From the NCBI GenBank assembly GCA_007131295.1, contig SLQW01000040.1, positions 1 to 64,000 of the forward strand: a DNA stretch of 64,000 nt, in the 5' to 3' direction. The notes beneath the pieces are model-generated. The model was not told where the DNA came from. It saw only the letters and a program-made list of their open reading frames with translations, and did not search any database. This document shows positions 48,881 to 57,682 of this stretch, in pieces. Each line of letters begins with the position of its first letter. Position 1 is the first letter of the stretch. This DNA comes from Pseudomonadales bacterium (GTDB lineage: Bacteria > Pseudomonadota > Gammaproteobacteria > Pseudomonadales > Azotimanducaceae). Position numbers and translations under genes: made by a program.

Positions 48881-50041
48881 ATGACTTTCCCTTTCCGGCA
48901 CTCGCTGATCGGGTCCGCACTCGCCGGCGCAGCGCTGTTTGCAATGCCCGCAGCAGCATCCACGGTACGCTGGAACATGACGCCGGGCGTCACCGAGATC
49001 AGCCGCGCCGTCTACGACCTGCACATGCTGATCTTCTGGATCTGCGTCGCGATCGGCGTAGTCGTGTTCGGCGCTATGCTGATATCCATCGTCCTCCACC
49101 GTAAGTCCCGGGGCGTAACGCCGGCGACCTTCCACGAAAGCACGAAGTTGGAAATCGTCTGGACCCTGATTCCTCTCGGCATCCTCATCGGCATGGCGGT
49201 CCCGGCCACTAACGTTCTCGTGCAGATGTACGACACCGGCGGTGAGGACATGGTGGTCGAGGTGCGGGGTTATCAGTGGCGCTGGGAATACAAGTACCTC
49301 GACGACGATCTCAACGAGCGCTTGAGCTTCTTCTCGAATCTCTCCACGCCTCGTGATCAGATCCTCGGACAGGCGGAGAAAGGCGAGCACTATCTGCTCG
49401 AAGTGGACAATCCGCTGGTTATTCCCATCAACCGTAAAGTCCGCTTCCTGCTCACATCCAACGACGTGATCCACGCTTGGTGGGTCCCGGATTTTGCTCT
49501 GAAGCGCGATGCCATTCCCGGATTCATCAACGACATTTGGACCATCGTCGATGAGCCGGGCATCTACCGTGGTCAGTGTGCGGAGCTCTGTGGCATCGAC
49601 CATGGCTTCATGCCGATCGTCGTGCATGCGCTGCCTGAGGATGAATTCGATGCCTGGTACGCGGAGCAGCTCGAGCTGGCTCGCGCCGACGGCGAGAGGT
49701 TGGAGGAGGAAATCGCCCACGAATGGTCGGGCGAGGAGCTGTTTGCGCGCGGTGAGGGCGTCTATGCCACCCACTGTGTCGGCTGTCATCAGGCCGACGG
49801 CCAGGGCGTGCCCCCTGCCTTTCCGGCGCTCGCCGGAAGTGCTCTGGTGACGGGAGATCTAGAGGCTCACATGGACGTGGTTTATCACGGGCGGCCCGGT
49901 ACGGCCATGCAGGCATTCGGACCGGTACTCGATCCGGTCGACATGGCGTCGGTAATTCACTTCCAGCGCAAGGCCTTTGGCCATGCAAACGGAGAGTTGG
50001 TCGAGCCGATCGACGTCATCCGCTTTGCCGAGACCCAGTGA
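48881..50041 (+). CDS. coxB: Cytochrome c oxidase subunit II with C-terminal cytochrome c domain
   Basis: Electron-entry subunit of aa3 oxidase. 386 residues: signal peptide, two TM helices (around residues 45-65 and 85-105), the binuclear CuA domain with CAELCGIDHGFMP, and a fused class-I cytochrome c domain at the C-terminus with CVGCH and a distal Met in the GTAMQAFG segment. Of the caa3-like type. Start ATG 48881 has CGGAG upstream. First gene of the cluster. Confidence 0.95.
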   Translation: MTFPFRHSLIGSALAGAALFAMPAAASTVRWNMTPGVTEISRAVYDLHMLIFWICVAIGVVVFGAMLISIVLHRKSRGVTPATFHESTKLEIVWTLIPLGILIGMAVPATNVLVQMYDTGGEDMVVEVRGYQWRWEYKYLDDDLNERLSFFSNLSTPRDQILGQAEKGEHYLLEVDNPLVIPINRKVRFLLTSNDVIHAWWVPDFALKRDAIPGFINDIWTIVDEPGIYRGQCAELCGIDHGFMPIVVHALPEDEFDAWYAEQLELARADGERLEEEIAHEWSGEELFARGEGVYATHCVGCHQADGQGVPPAFPALAGSALVTGDLEAHMDVVYHGRPGTAMQAFGPVLDPVDMASVIHFQRKAFGHANGELVEPIDVIRFAETQ

Positions 50042-50066
50042 TCCGCCAGCCCAGGAGTAGCAGCAG

Positions 50067-51650
50067 ATGAGTGCCGTCATCGACGCCCACCACGACGACC
50101 ACGACCACGGGCCGGCCAAAGGCATAACCCGCTGGCTTTACACCACGAACCACAAGGACATCGGTTCGATGTATCTGTGGTTCAGTTTCATCATGTTCCT
50201 GGCCGGGGGCGTCATGGCGCTGGTGATCCGCGCCGAACTGTTCCAGCCGGGGCAGTCCTTCGTGGATCCGCATTTCTTCAACCAGATGACCACGATGCAC
50301 GGCCTGGTCATGGTGTTCGGCGCCATCATGCCGGCCTTCGTCGGTCTCGCGAACTGGATGTTGCCGATGATGGTCGGTGCGCCGGACATGGCGTTGCCGC
50401 GCATGAATAACCTGTCGTTCTGGATCCTGCCGTTCGCATCGGCACTGCTCATCTCGACCCTGTTCATGGAGGGCGGCGGCCCCGACTTCGGCTGGACGCT
50501 TTATGCGCCCTTGTCGACCACCTACGGGCCGCCATCGACCACCTTTGTGATCTTCGCGATTCACCTGCTCGGCGCGTCGTCCATCATGGGTGCGATCAAC
50601 ATCATCGCCACCATCCTCAATATGCGCGCTCCCGGCATGACGCTGATGAAAATGCCGATGTTCGTCTGGACCTGGCTGATCACGGCCTACCTGCTGATCG
50701 CCGTCATGCCGGTGCTCGCGGGTGCGGTCACGATGATGCTGTTCGACATCCATTTCGGCACCAGCTTCTTCGATGCGGCCGGCGGCGGGGACCCGGTGCT
50801 GTTCCAGCACATCTTCTGGTTCTTCGGTCATCCCGAGGTCTACATCATGATCCTGCCGGCGTTCGGCATCGTGTCGCACGTGATACCGGCGTTTTCGCGC
50901 AAGAAGCTGTTCGGCTACGACTCCATGGTCTACGCCACTTCTTCGATTGCTTTCCTGTCCTTCATCGTCTGGGCGCACCACATGTTCACGGTGGGTATGC
51001 CGCTGGCCGGCCAGCTGTTCTTCATGTACGCCACGATGCTGATCGCAGTCCCGACCGGCGTGAAAGTATTCAACTGGATCAGCACCATGTGGCAGGGCGC
51101 CATGACGTTTGAGACGCCGATGCTGTTCGCTCTTGCGTTCGTGTTCCTTTTTACGGTTGGTGGCTTCTCCGGCGTCATGCTGGCCATTGCGCCGGCTGAC
51201 TATCAGTACCACGACACCTATTTCGTGGTGGCCCACTTCCATTACGTCTTGGTATCCGGCGCGCTGTTCTCGATCTTCTGTGCCGTCTACTTCTGGCTGC
51301 CGAAGTGGACCGGACACATGTATTCGGAAGCGCTCGGAAAGGTGCACTTCTGGCTGTCGTTCATCGGCGTGAACATCGCGTTTTTCCCGATGCACTTTTC
51401 CGGTCTCGCCGGCATGCCGCGACGCATCCCTGATTACGCACTGCAGTTCGCCAACTTCAACGCTTGGTCAACGGTGGGGGCGTTCATTTTCGGTCTGTCC
51501 CAGCTCCTGTTCCTCTATGTGGTCATCCAGAGCATTCGCGGTGGCCAGAAGGCGACGGCGCAGGTTTGGGACGGCGCGGAAGGGCTCGAGTGGACCGTGC
51601 CCTCGCCGGCGCCTTATCACACCTTCAGCACCCCGCCGCAGCTGAAGTGA
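50067..51650 (+). CDS. coxA: Cytochrome c oxidase subunit I
   Basis: Catalytic heme a/a3-CuB subunit, 527 residues with twelve TM helices. The segment FFGHPEVYIMILPAFGIVSH carries the Glu of the D-channel and the Tyr-His cross-link region (family type A1). HHMFTVGMP and HFHYVLVSG hold the remaining CuB and heme ligands. N-terminus is His/Asp-rich (AHHDDHDHG). Follows coxB with 25 bases between. Confidence 0.97.
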   Translation: MSAVIDAHHDDHDHGPAKGITRWLYTTNHKDIGSMYLWFSFIMFLAGGVMALVIRAELFQPGQSFVDPHFFNQMTTMHGLVMVFGAIMPAFVGLANWMLPMMVGAPDMALPRMNNLSFWILPFASALLISTLFMEGGGPDFGWTLYAPLSTTYGPPSTTFVIFAIHLLGASSIMGAINIIATILNMRAPGMTLMKMPMFVWTWLITAYLLIAVMPVLAGAVTMMLFDIHFGTSFFDAAGGGDPVLFQHIFWFFGHPEVYIMILPAFGIVSHVIPAFSRKKLFGYDSMVYATSSIAFLSFIVWAHHMFTVGMPLAGQLFFMYATMLIAVPTGVKVFNWISTMWQGAMTFETPMLFALAFVFLFTVGGFSGVMLAIAPADYQYHDTYFVVAHFHYVLVSGALFSIFCAVYFWLPKWTGHMYSEALGKVHFWLSFIGVNIAFFPMHFSGLAGMPRRIPDYALQFANFNAWSTVGAFIFGLSQLLFLYVVIQSIRGGQKATAQVWDGAEGLEWTVPSPAPYHTFSTPPQLK

Positions 51651-51681
51651 GTCCAGTCACGCGCAACGAGGAGGTCGCGCC

Positions 51682-52284
51682 ATGAGCGAGTCCGAGATCA
51701 GCAGCCGGCAGGCGGAAGCCGCCGCTAAAACCCGCCGTACCGTGGCCAAGCTCGGCCTCGGAATTGTTGGGATGTTCGCATTCGCGTTCGCCCTCGTTCC
51801 GATCTATGAAGTGATTTGTGAGGTCACGGGGCTGAACGGCAAGACGGCGGGCCAGTATCAGTATGTCGAAGGAGATCTCGTCGCGGACGAATCGCGCGAG
51901 ATTCACGTGCGCTTCATCACTAACGTCAACGCCGGCATGTCTTGGGATTTTGGCGCGGACATCGGTGGTATACGGGTCACGCCAGGCGGCATGCACGAGG
52001 CCGTCTTCCGTGCCCACAATCCCACCGATAAGGTCATGGTGGCGCAGACCATACCTTCGGTGGCGCCCGGCCGCGCGGCGACTTTCTTCCATAAGACGCA
52101 ATGCTTCTGCTTCGAGCAGCAGGTACTCATGCCCGGTGAATCGGTCGAGATGCCGATGCGTTTCATCGTCGACCGGGACATTCCGGAGTCGGTCACGACG
52201 ATCTCGCTTTCCTACACGATGTTCGACATCACAGAGCAGGTGCGCAGCGTCCACGGAAGTCTGGTCAGCGCCGCCGGCATCTGA
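51682..52284 (+). CDS. ctaG: Cytochrome c oxidase assembly protein CtaG (Cox11)
   Basis: Copper chaperone that delivers Cu to the CuB site. 200 residues with one N-terminal TM anchor and a periplasmic immunoglobulin-like domain. The copper-binding motif is CFCF (in KTQCFCFEQQ). Located between coxA and coxC in the standard order. Confidence 0.95.
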   Translation: MSESEISSRQAEAAAKTRRTVAKLGLGIVGMFAFAFALVPIYEVICEVTGLNGKTAGQYQYVEGDLVADESREIHVRFITNVNAGMSWDFGADIGGIRVTPGGMHEAVFRAHNPTDKVMVAQTIPSVAPGRAATFFHKTQCFCFEQQVLMPGESVEMPMRFIVDRDIPESVTTISLSYTMFDITEQVRSVHGSLVSAAGI

Positions 52285-52325
52285 TGTAGACCGCCGCGTG
52301 CCGGCAGCAACGGAGAACGACGGGG

Positions 52326-53246
52326 ATGGCACAGCAACAAGTAGACGGGCACGAAATCTATTACGTGCCGAGCCAGAGCAAGGTGCCCGTATGGCTGGCG
52401 TTCGGTCTTGGCGTCATGCTCTACGGTGTGGCGAGCTGGATGAACTCGCTGCAAACGGGCCAGCACGGCCACGAAATCATGATGCTCGTTGGCTTCCTCA
52501 TTGTGGCAATCGCACTCTACAAGTGGTTTGCCGCAGTGATCGTCGAAAACCATGCGGGACTGAACAGTAGCCAAGTCAAGCGTTCCTACGTTTGGGGCAT
52601 GGGCTGGTTCATCTTCTCGGAAGTGATGTTCTTTGCCGCGTTCTTCGGGGCCCTGTTCTATATTCGTTTTTTCGCGTTGACTTGGCTCGGTGGCGGTGGC
52701 GAAAAGGCCATAACCGGTGAGTACCTGTGGCCGGACTTCTCACCTGACTGGGCGACAGGCGCCGTCAATCCGCATCCGCAGTTCGCCGGGCCGGACGGTA
52801 CTTTCGCCGCCCCCTCGCTGACCAACTGGGGTGCCTACCTGCCCTTTTACAATACGGTGATTCTGCTGTCGTCGAGCGTGACGATTCACGTTGCCCACAC
52901 AGCGCTCAAGGAAGGCAATCGCAGAAAGCTGATCTTGTGGCTCGGCATCACCATTGCGCTGGCCTTCCTCTTCATGGGGCTGCAGATCGAGGAGTACGTC
53001 CAGGCGTACCGCGATCTGGGTCTGACGATGGATTCCGGTATCTACGGTTCTACCTTCTTCCTGCTCACCGGCTTCCACGGTTTCCACGTTGCTCTCGGCA
53101 CGTTCATGCTGATCATCATGCTGGCGCGCTGCCTGAAGGGTCACTTCACCAAAGAGGACCATTTCGGCTTCGAAGCGACGGCCTGGTACTGGCACTTCGT
53201 GGATGTCGTCTGGCTCGCTTTATTCCTGTTCGTTTACGTCTTCTGA
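52326..53246 (+). CDS. coxC: Cytochrome c oxidase subunit III
   Basis: 306-residue membrane subunit with about seven TM helices; GFHVALGTFMLIIMLARC and ATAWYWHFVDVVWLALF are conserved family segments, with HGFH near the lipid site. Contains a ~40-residue loop (about 119-160, GGGEKAITGEYLWPDF) often found in proteobacterial members. Last structural gene of the coxBA-ctaG-coxC group. Ends 12 bases from the convergent DUF2909 gene. Confidence 0.96.
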   Translation: MAQQQVDGHEIYYVPSQSKVPVWLAFGLGVMLYGVASWMNSLQTGQHGHEIMMLVGFLIVAIALYKWFAAVIVENHAGLNSSQVKRSYVWGMGWFIFSEVMFFAAFFGALFYIRFFALTWLGGGGEKAITGEYLWPDFSPDWATGAVNPHPQFAGPDGTFAAPSLTNWGAYLPFYNTVILLSSSVTIHVAHTALKEGNRRKLILWLGITIALAFLFMGLQIEEYVQAYRDLGLTMDSGIYGSTFFLLTGFHGFHVALGTFMLIIMLARCLKGHFTKEDHFGFEATAWYWHFVDVVWLALFLFVYVF

Positions 53247-53258
53247 CTTCAGGTCATC

Positions 53259-53477
53259 TCAGCGCGCGTGCCAGGGCGCATCCAGGCCGAGATCGCCGGT
53301 GGAGAGCCCGTAGAACACCAGGCCGAGGAGAGTCGCAGCAAGGCAGACCCGGGTGCCGAGCGCGTAAAGCACGCGCTTGCGATCGCTGTCCTGATCCTTG
53401 AACAGAAACACGAGCCCGCTGGAGAGAGAGAACAGCACTGCGACAAAAAGGATGACGATCAGCGTTTTGAGAAGCAT
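53259..53477 (-). CDS. DUF2909 family small membrane protein
   Basis: 72 residues, two hydrophobic helices (about 3-26 and 42-62) with a basic loop between. Matches the pattern of DUF2909, a small twin-TM protein encoded next to cytochrome oxidase genes in pseudomonads (unknown function). On the minus strand, opposite to its neighbours, between coxC and SURF1, as in those relatives. Confidence 0.8.
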   Translation of the reverse strand: MLLKTLIVILFVAVLFSLSSGLVFLFKDQDSDRKRVLYALGTRVCLAATLLGLVFYGLSTGDLGLDAPWHAR

Positions 53478-53563
53478 TCAGGAGGTCCTGTCTCGGCGCC
53501 CGCGACGGACGCTGTGAGTATAACCCATCGTGGCCTCCTGCCTGGACGGGCGTGGAGATCAGC

Positions 53564-54298
53564 ATGACGATCGCCAATCGCTTCGGTGCGCGTTTCCGCC
53601 CGTCGTGGCGCCTCAGTGCCTTCGTCCTCGTGTTTCTGCCCCTGGTGGGGGCGCTTGGAACCTGGCAGTGGCGCAAGGCAGACGAAGCCCTCAGATTCGA
53701 GGCTCACGTCGAAGAGATGGGGGCCTCGCAACCGCAACCATTGGCGGAATTGGTGCGCCAAGGGACAGACGGCGATCTGCGGCCGGTGACCGTGCAAGGC
53801 CGTTTCCTGGCGGATGCGCCGGTATGGCGTGACAATCGCACGCACCAGGGCCGAGTCGGTTACGAGCTACTCGTCCCCTTTGTCGATGAAGCCATAAACG
53901 AAGGTCAGGTGTTGGTCAATCTGGGCTGGGTACAGGCTGGGTTCGACCGCAGCATGCTGCCGGAGGTCTTGCTGCCGGCTTCGCGCGTCGAGATCACGGG
54001 TCGCCTCGCGCCTTCGCGGCCACCGCCGGCTGTCTTCGGTGAGGTGGTGGAGCGCCTCGACGACGGCATTCGCGTGCAGCGGGTCGAGATTGAAGAGATC
54101 GAACGCGCGTTGGGGCTGCGGCTGTATGCTCGGATCCTGGTGGCGGACCCGGGCGAGCCCGGCGTCCAGACCTGGAATTTCCGCCCGGCTCGACTCAGTT
54201 CGGATCGGCACCGAGGCTACGCGATTCAGTGGTTCGGGCTCGCGTTGGTACTGGTTATAGGCTGGTGCGCAGCCTCGCTGCGGCGCCGGCGGGCATGA
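53564..54298 (+). CDS. SURF1-family cytochrome oxidase biogenesis protein
   Basis: 244-residue inner-membrane protein with two TM helices (about 18-36 and 218-238), enclosing a periplasmic domain; GTWQWRKADEALR follows helix 1. SURF1 proteins help heme a insertion or oxidase assembly. ATG at 53564 with GGAG Shine-Dalgarno; a GTG at 53552 is less likely. Overlaps the next gene by ATGA. Confidence 0.92.
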   Translation: MTIANRFGARFRPSWRLSAFVLVFLPLVGALGTWQWRKADEALRFEAHVEEMGASQPQPLAELVRQGTDGDLRPVTVQGRFLADAPVWRDNRTHQGRVGYELLVPFVDEAINEGQVLVNLGWVQAGFDRSMLPEVLLPASRVEITGRLAPSRPPPAVFGEVVERLDDGIRVQRVEIEEIERALGLRLYARILVADPGEPGVQTWNFRPARLSSDRHRGYAIQWFGLALVLVIGWCAASLRRRRA

Positions 54299-54978
54299 CG
54301 GAGACCGGGACGATGGCGATTGCAGGCGAAGATCAAAAAGAGAAGAAGTCACTGCCGGCGTCGCTGGTTCGGCGCAACCGGATCTTTCTGGTCGTCCTGG
54401 TGGCGTTGTCGCTGTTGCCCCTGGCTGCCGCCGTCGTGCTCTATTATGGAACCCCGGGCATGATAGCCGGCGCCCAGACCAATCGGGGCTGGTTGCTCGA
54501 TCCACCTGTGGATCTCGAGACTCTGGCCTTGCGGCAGGCGGATGGTGAGATACTGGTGCCGGGTGAACGTCGGCGCTGGCGACTGTTGGTGTTTCCCGGA
54601 GCAGGTTGCGACGACGCCTGTCTCGATACCATCGAACTCGCGCGGCAGGTCCATATTCTGCTTGGTCGCGACGAGGACCGCGTCCTGCGACTGGCTGTGC
54701 TGGAGCCAGGCGCCCCGGCATCTCTGCGTGGCGCGCTGCAGCGGCGCCTGCCGGAGATGGAGCTCGTGCGGGCCGAGTCGCCGGTACTCGCGGATACCCT
54801 GGCGGGTCGGGCACTGCGGGGACGCGAGCTGCCTGCCGGCTTCGCCGACAACGTCGAGACGGGTGTGCTGACGGTGGATCCGCTCGGCAATGTCATTCTC
54901 TACCACGGGCTTGATCAGATCGGCTCGGATCTGCTCGCCGACCTCAAGCAGCTGCTGCGGCTGTCCAACATCGGCTGA
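54295..54978 (+). CDS. Membrane-anchored thioredoxin-fold-like protein with CX3C motif, oxidase cluster
   Basis: 227 residues: charged N-terminus, one TM helix (about 33-54), then a periplasmic domain with FPGAGCDDACLDTIELARQV. The CDDAC (C-x3-C) motif recalls the copper site of SCO proteins and thioredoxin-like folds. The expected later histidine of SCO was not identified. Gene lies between SURF1 and ctaA, both coupled or close, so a copper-delivery or disulfide role in oxidase assembly is likely (inference). Orthologous position is an uncharacterised gene in pseudomonads. Confidence 0.7.
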   Translation: MTETGTMAIAGEDQKEKKSLPASLVRRNRIFLVVLVALSLLPLAAAVVLYYGTPGMIAGAQTNRGWLLDPPVDLETLALRQADGEILVPGERRRWRLLVFPGAGCDDACLDTIELARQVHILLGRDEDRVLRLAVLEPGAPASLRGALQRRLPEMELVRAESPVLADTLAGRALRGRELPAGFADNVETGVLTVDPLGNVILYHGLDQIGSDLLADLKQLLRLSNIG

Positions 54979-54999
54979 GTCCGGGAGAAGGAGAACATC

Positions 55000-56028
55000 G
55001 TGATACGCGATCGTAGACCGGGCTACCGCTTTGCTGTGGGGGCGCTTGCGCTCTGTTTCGTGGTGGTGATCCTCGGTGCCTGGACTCGCCTCGTTGACGC
55101 CGGCCTGGGCTGTCCGGACTGGCCGGGTTGTTACGGTTTCGCCGGCATCCCGATGAGCAGCGAGCGCATCGAGATCGCCGAGATGCGCTTTCCGGATGCG
55201 CCTGTCGAAGTGGACAAAGCGTGGCCGGAAATGGTCCACCGCTACTTTGCGGGTACCCTTGGCCTGGTCATTCTCGGCCTCGCCATCTTCGCGTGGCGTC
55301 GGCGCAACGATCCCGAGCAGCCGGTGAAGCTGCCCTTCGTTCTGCTCGCGGTGGTCATCGTGCAGGCCGCGTTCGGGGCCTGGACGGTGACCCTGAAGCT
55401 CTGGCCGCAGGTGGTCGTCGCCCACCTTCTAGGCGGCTTTCTGACCCTGTCCCTGTTGTGGCTGCTCTGTCTCCGCCTCGGTTGGCGCCGTGAGCCTGCC
55501 GTGGGCGAAATCCGGAACTTCATGCTCCGCCTGCGGCCCTGGGCCATTGCCGGCATCGTCCTGTTGGTGGTGCAGATTGCCCTCGGTGGCTGGGTGAGTG
55601 CCAACTACGCCGCCCTGGCTTGTCCTGACTTTCCTACCTGCCAGGGTAGATGGTGGCCGGATGCGGACTTCGCCCATGGCTTCAATCTATTCCAGGAGGT
55701 GGGTCCGAATTATCTGGGCGGTCTCATGTACAGCGAGGGCCGGATCGCCATTCATCTGGTGCATCGCATTGGCGCGATCGTCGTCGCTCTGATCCTCGGC
55801 GTACTGGCCTACCGCCTATGGCGAGCGCCTGCGGCTTGGCAGCTCAGTGGCCTGGGCATTACCCTGGCTGCGGTTTTGGTATTGCAGCTCCTGCTCGGCG
55901 TCGCAAATGTGGTGTTCAGTCTGCCCCTGCTGGTGGCAACGGCACACAATGCGGTGGCTGCAGTGTTGCTGCTGGTGATGGTGTCCGTAAACTATCGCCT
56001 CCGCGCGATCACCGGGAAGGTTGCATGA
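55000..56028 (+). CDS. ctaA: Heme A synthase CtaA (Cox15)
   Basis: Oxidises heme O to heme A. 342 residues, eight TM helices, with the family segments GAWTRLVDAGLGCPDWPGCYG and MVHRYFAGTLGL. The GTG start has a strong GGGAGAAGGAG Shine-Dalgarno. Overlaps ctaB by ATGA. Confidence 0.95.
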   Translation: MIRDRRPGYRFAVGALALCFVVVILGAWTRLVDAGLGCPDWPGCYGFAGIPMSSERIEIAEMRFPDAPVEVDKAWPEMVHRYFAGTLGLVILGLAIFAWRRRNDPEQPVKLPFVLLAVVIVQAAFGAWTVTLKLWPQVVVAHLLGGFLTLSLLWLLCLRLGWRREPAVGEIRNFMLRLRPWAIAGIVLLVVQIALGGWVSANYAALACPDFPTCQGRWWPDADFAHGFNLFQEVGPNYLGGLMYSEGRIAIHLVHRIGAIVVALILGVLAYRLWRAPAAWQLSGLGITLAAVLVLQLLLGVANVVFSLPLLVATAHNAVAAVLLLVMVSVNYRLRAITGKVA

Positions 56029-56966
56029 GTCAGACCACGTTGTCGGAAGCCCCGCCCGTCGGAGCCACCTGGCGCGACTATTACCAGATGTGCAAGCCGC
56101 GGGTGGTGATGCTGATGCTGCTGTGTGCAGTGGTCGGCGCCTTCCTTGCCACTCCGGGCCTGCCGCCGTTGGCGCCGGTGCTGTTCGGCATTCTCGGCAT
56201 TGCGTTGGTGGCCGGCTCTGCAGCGGCTGTCAATCACATCGCCGATGCCACCATTGATGCGCGCATGGCCCGCACGCGCAATCGACCGGTTGCGACCGGG
56301 CGGGTCAGTCAGGGCCGCGGCATCCTCTTCGCCGCGGTCACCGGGATTCTCGGCATGGCGATCCTCGTGGTTTTCGTGAATCCGCTCACTGCCTGGCTCA
56401 ACCTGGCTTCCTGGGTGGGTTATGGCCTCGTCTACACACTGTGGCTGAAACGCGCTACGCCCCAGAACATCGTCATCGGTGGCCTGTTCGGTGCGGCGCC
56501 GCCGTTGTTCGGTTGGACCGCAGTGACGGGAACCATCGAGCCCGGTGCCTTATTGCTCGTGCTCATCATCTTCGCCTGGACACCGCCTCACTTCTGGGCA
56601 TTGGCCATCGAGCGCAAAGACGAGTACGCCACTATAGACATGCCCATGCTGCCAGTGACCCACGGTGAGCAGTACACGAAGTGGCACATCCTGTTCTACA
56701 CCCTGATTCTGGTGGCCATCACTCTGATGCCGTTCGCGATCGGCATGAGCGGCCTTCTTTACCTGGCGGCGGCGATCGCCCTCGGTGCCGGATTCCTCTA
56801 TTGGGCAGTAGTGCTGCTGCGGGGTCGCAATCCACGCGCCCCGATGGAGACCTTCCGCTACTCGATTCTCTATCTCATGCTGCTGTTCGTATTCCTCCTC
56901 ATCGACCACTTCCTGTATCCGGAACTGGTCGGGGCGAGCTGGCCGGCCGCAGCCGGAGCTGGCTGA
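56025..56966 (+). CDS. ctaB: Heme O synthase (protoheme IX farnesyltransferase) CtaB/CyoE
   Basis: UbiA-type prenyltransferase adding farnesyl to heme B. 313 residues, nine hydrophobic helices; Asp-rich motif region NHIADATIDARMARTRNRP. Start ATG overlaps ctaA; stop overlaps sco1 as TGATG. With ctaA it supplies heme A to the aa3 oxidase encoded upstream. Confidence 0.96.
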   Translation: MSQTTLSEAPPVGATWRDYYQMCKPRVVMLMLLCAVVGAFLATPGLPPLAPVLFGILGIALVAGSAAAVNHIADATIDARMARTRNRPVATGRVSQGRGILFAAVTGILGMAILVVFVNPLTAWLNLASWVGYGLVYTLWLKRATPQNIVIGGLFGAAPPLFGWTAVTGTIEPGALLLVLIIFAWTPPHFWALAIERKDEYATIDMPMLPVTHGEQYTKWHILFYTLILVAITLMPFAIGMSGLLYLAAAIALGAGFLYWAVVLLRGRNPRAPMETFRYSILYLMLLFVFLLIDHFLYPELVGASWPAAAGAG

Positions 56967-57610
56967 TGTCCATTGGCGTCCGCAACACCCTGATCGGCTG
57001 CGCGCTGTTCATGGCGCTCGTGCTCGGTCTGTTCGTCCATAGCATCGTGCGCTCACCGGGGCTCAGCGACGACCAGTTGCGTGAGGATTACGGCACCGTG
57101 GTCCTGCCGCAACCGCGCGCACCATCGGCGTTCAGCCTGATTCGTCACGATGGCGAGACGTTTACCGAAGCGGACCTCCGCGGGCGCTGGACGTTCGCCT
57201 ACTTCGGCTTCACCCACTGTCCCGACATCTGCCCGGTGACCCTGGCGGTGCTGGCGGAGGCACGCAGGCAGCTGGCTGAAGCGAATGGTCGAGAACCGTT
57301 CGACGTCGTCTTGTTCACGGTAGATCCTGAGCGGGACACGCCGGAGGTTCTCGCGAATTTCGTCCGCTATTTCGATTCGGACTTCGCGGGCGCTACTGGC
57401 GAACAGGTGCAGATTGCAAGCCTGGCGCGGGAAGTCAGCGTGGCTTTCGCCAAGGTTCCCTCCGCAGACGATCCCGATGGCTATGTGGTTGATCACACCG
57501 GCAATATCGTGATCTTCAATCCCCGCGGTCACTATCACGGCTACATCAGGCTGCCACACACTCCAGAGCGGGTCCTGACGGCCTACCGTACGTTGGCCGA
57601 CCGCTTCTGA
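56966..57610 (+). CDS. SCO1/SenC family copper chaperone
   Basis: 214 residues: N-terminal TM helix (about 5-27), then thioredoxin-like domain. Copper site is THCPDICP (C-x3-C) with the partner His in DHTGNIVIF. Delivers copper to the CuA site of CoxB. Last gene of the oxidase cluster. Confidence 0.94.
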   Translation: MSIGVRNTLIGCALFMALVLGLFVHSIVRSPGLSDDQLREDYGTVVLPQPRAPSAFSLIRHDGETFTEADLRGRWTFAYFGFTHCPDICPVTLAVLAEARRQLAEANGREPFDVVLFTVDPERDTPEVLANFVRYFDSDFAGATGEQVQIASLAREVSVAFAKVPSADDPDGYVVDHTGNIVIFNPRGHYHGYIRLPHTPERVLTAYRTLADRF

Positions 57611-57682
57611 GGCAACCGACCGCAGTTGCACCTGTTACACACGGGCGACCATACTCCAGCGCAATACGCAGGGGGATTGATC

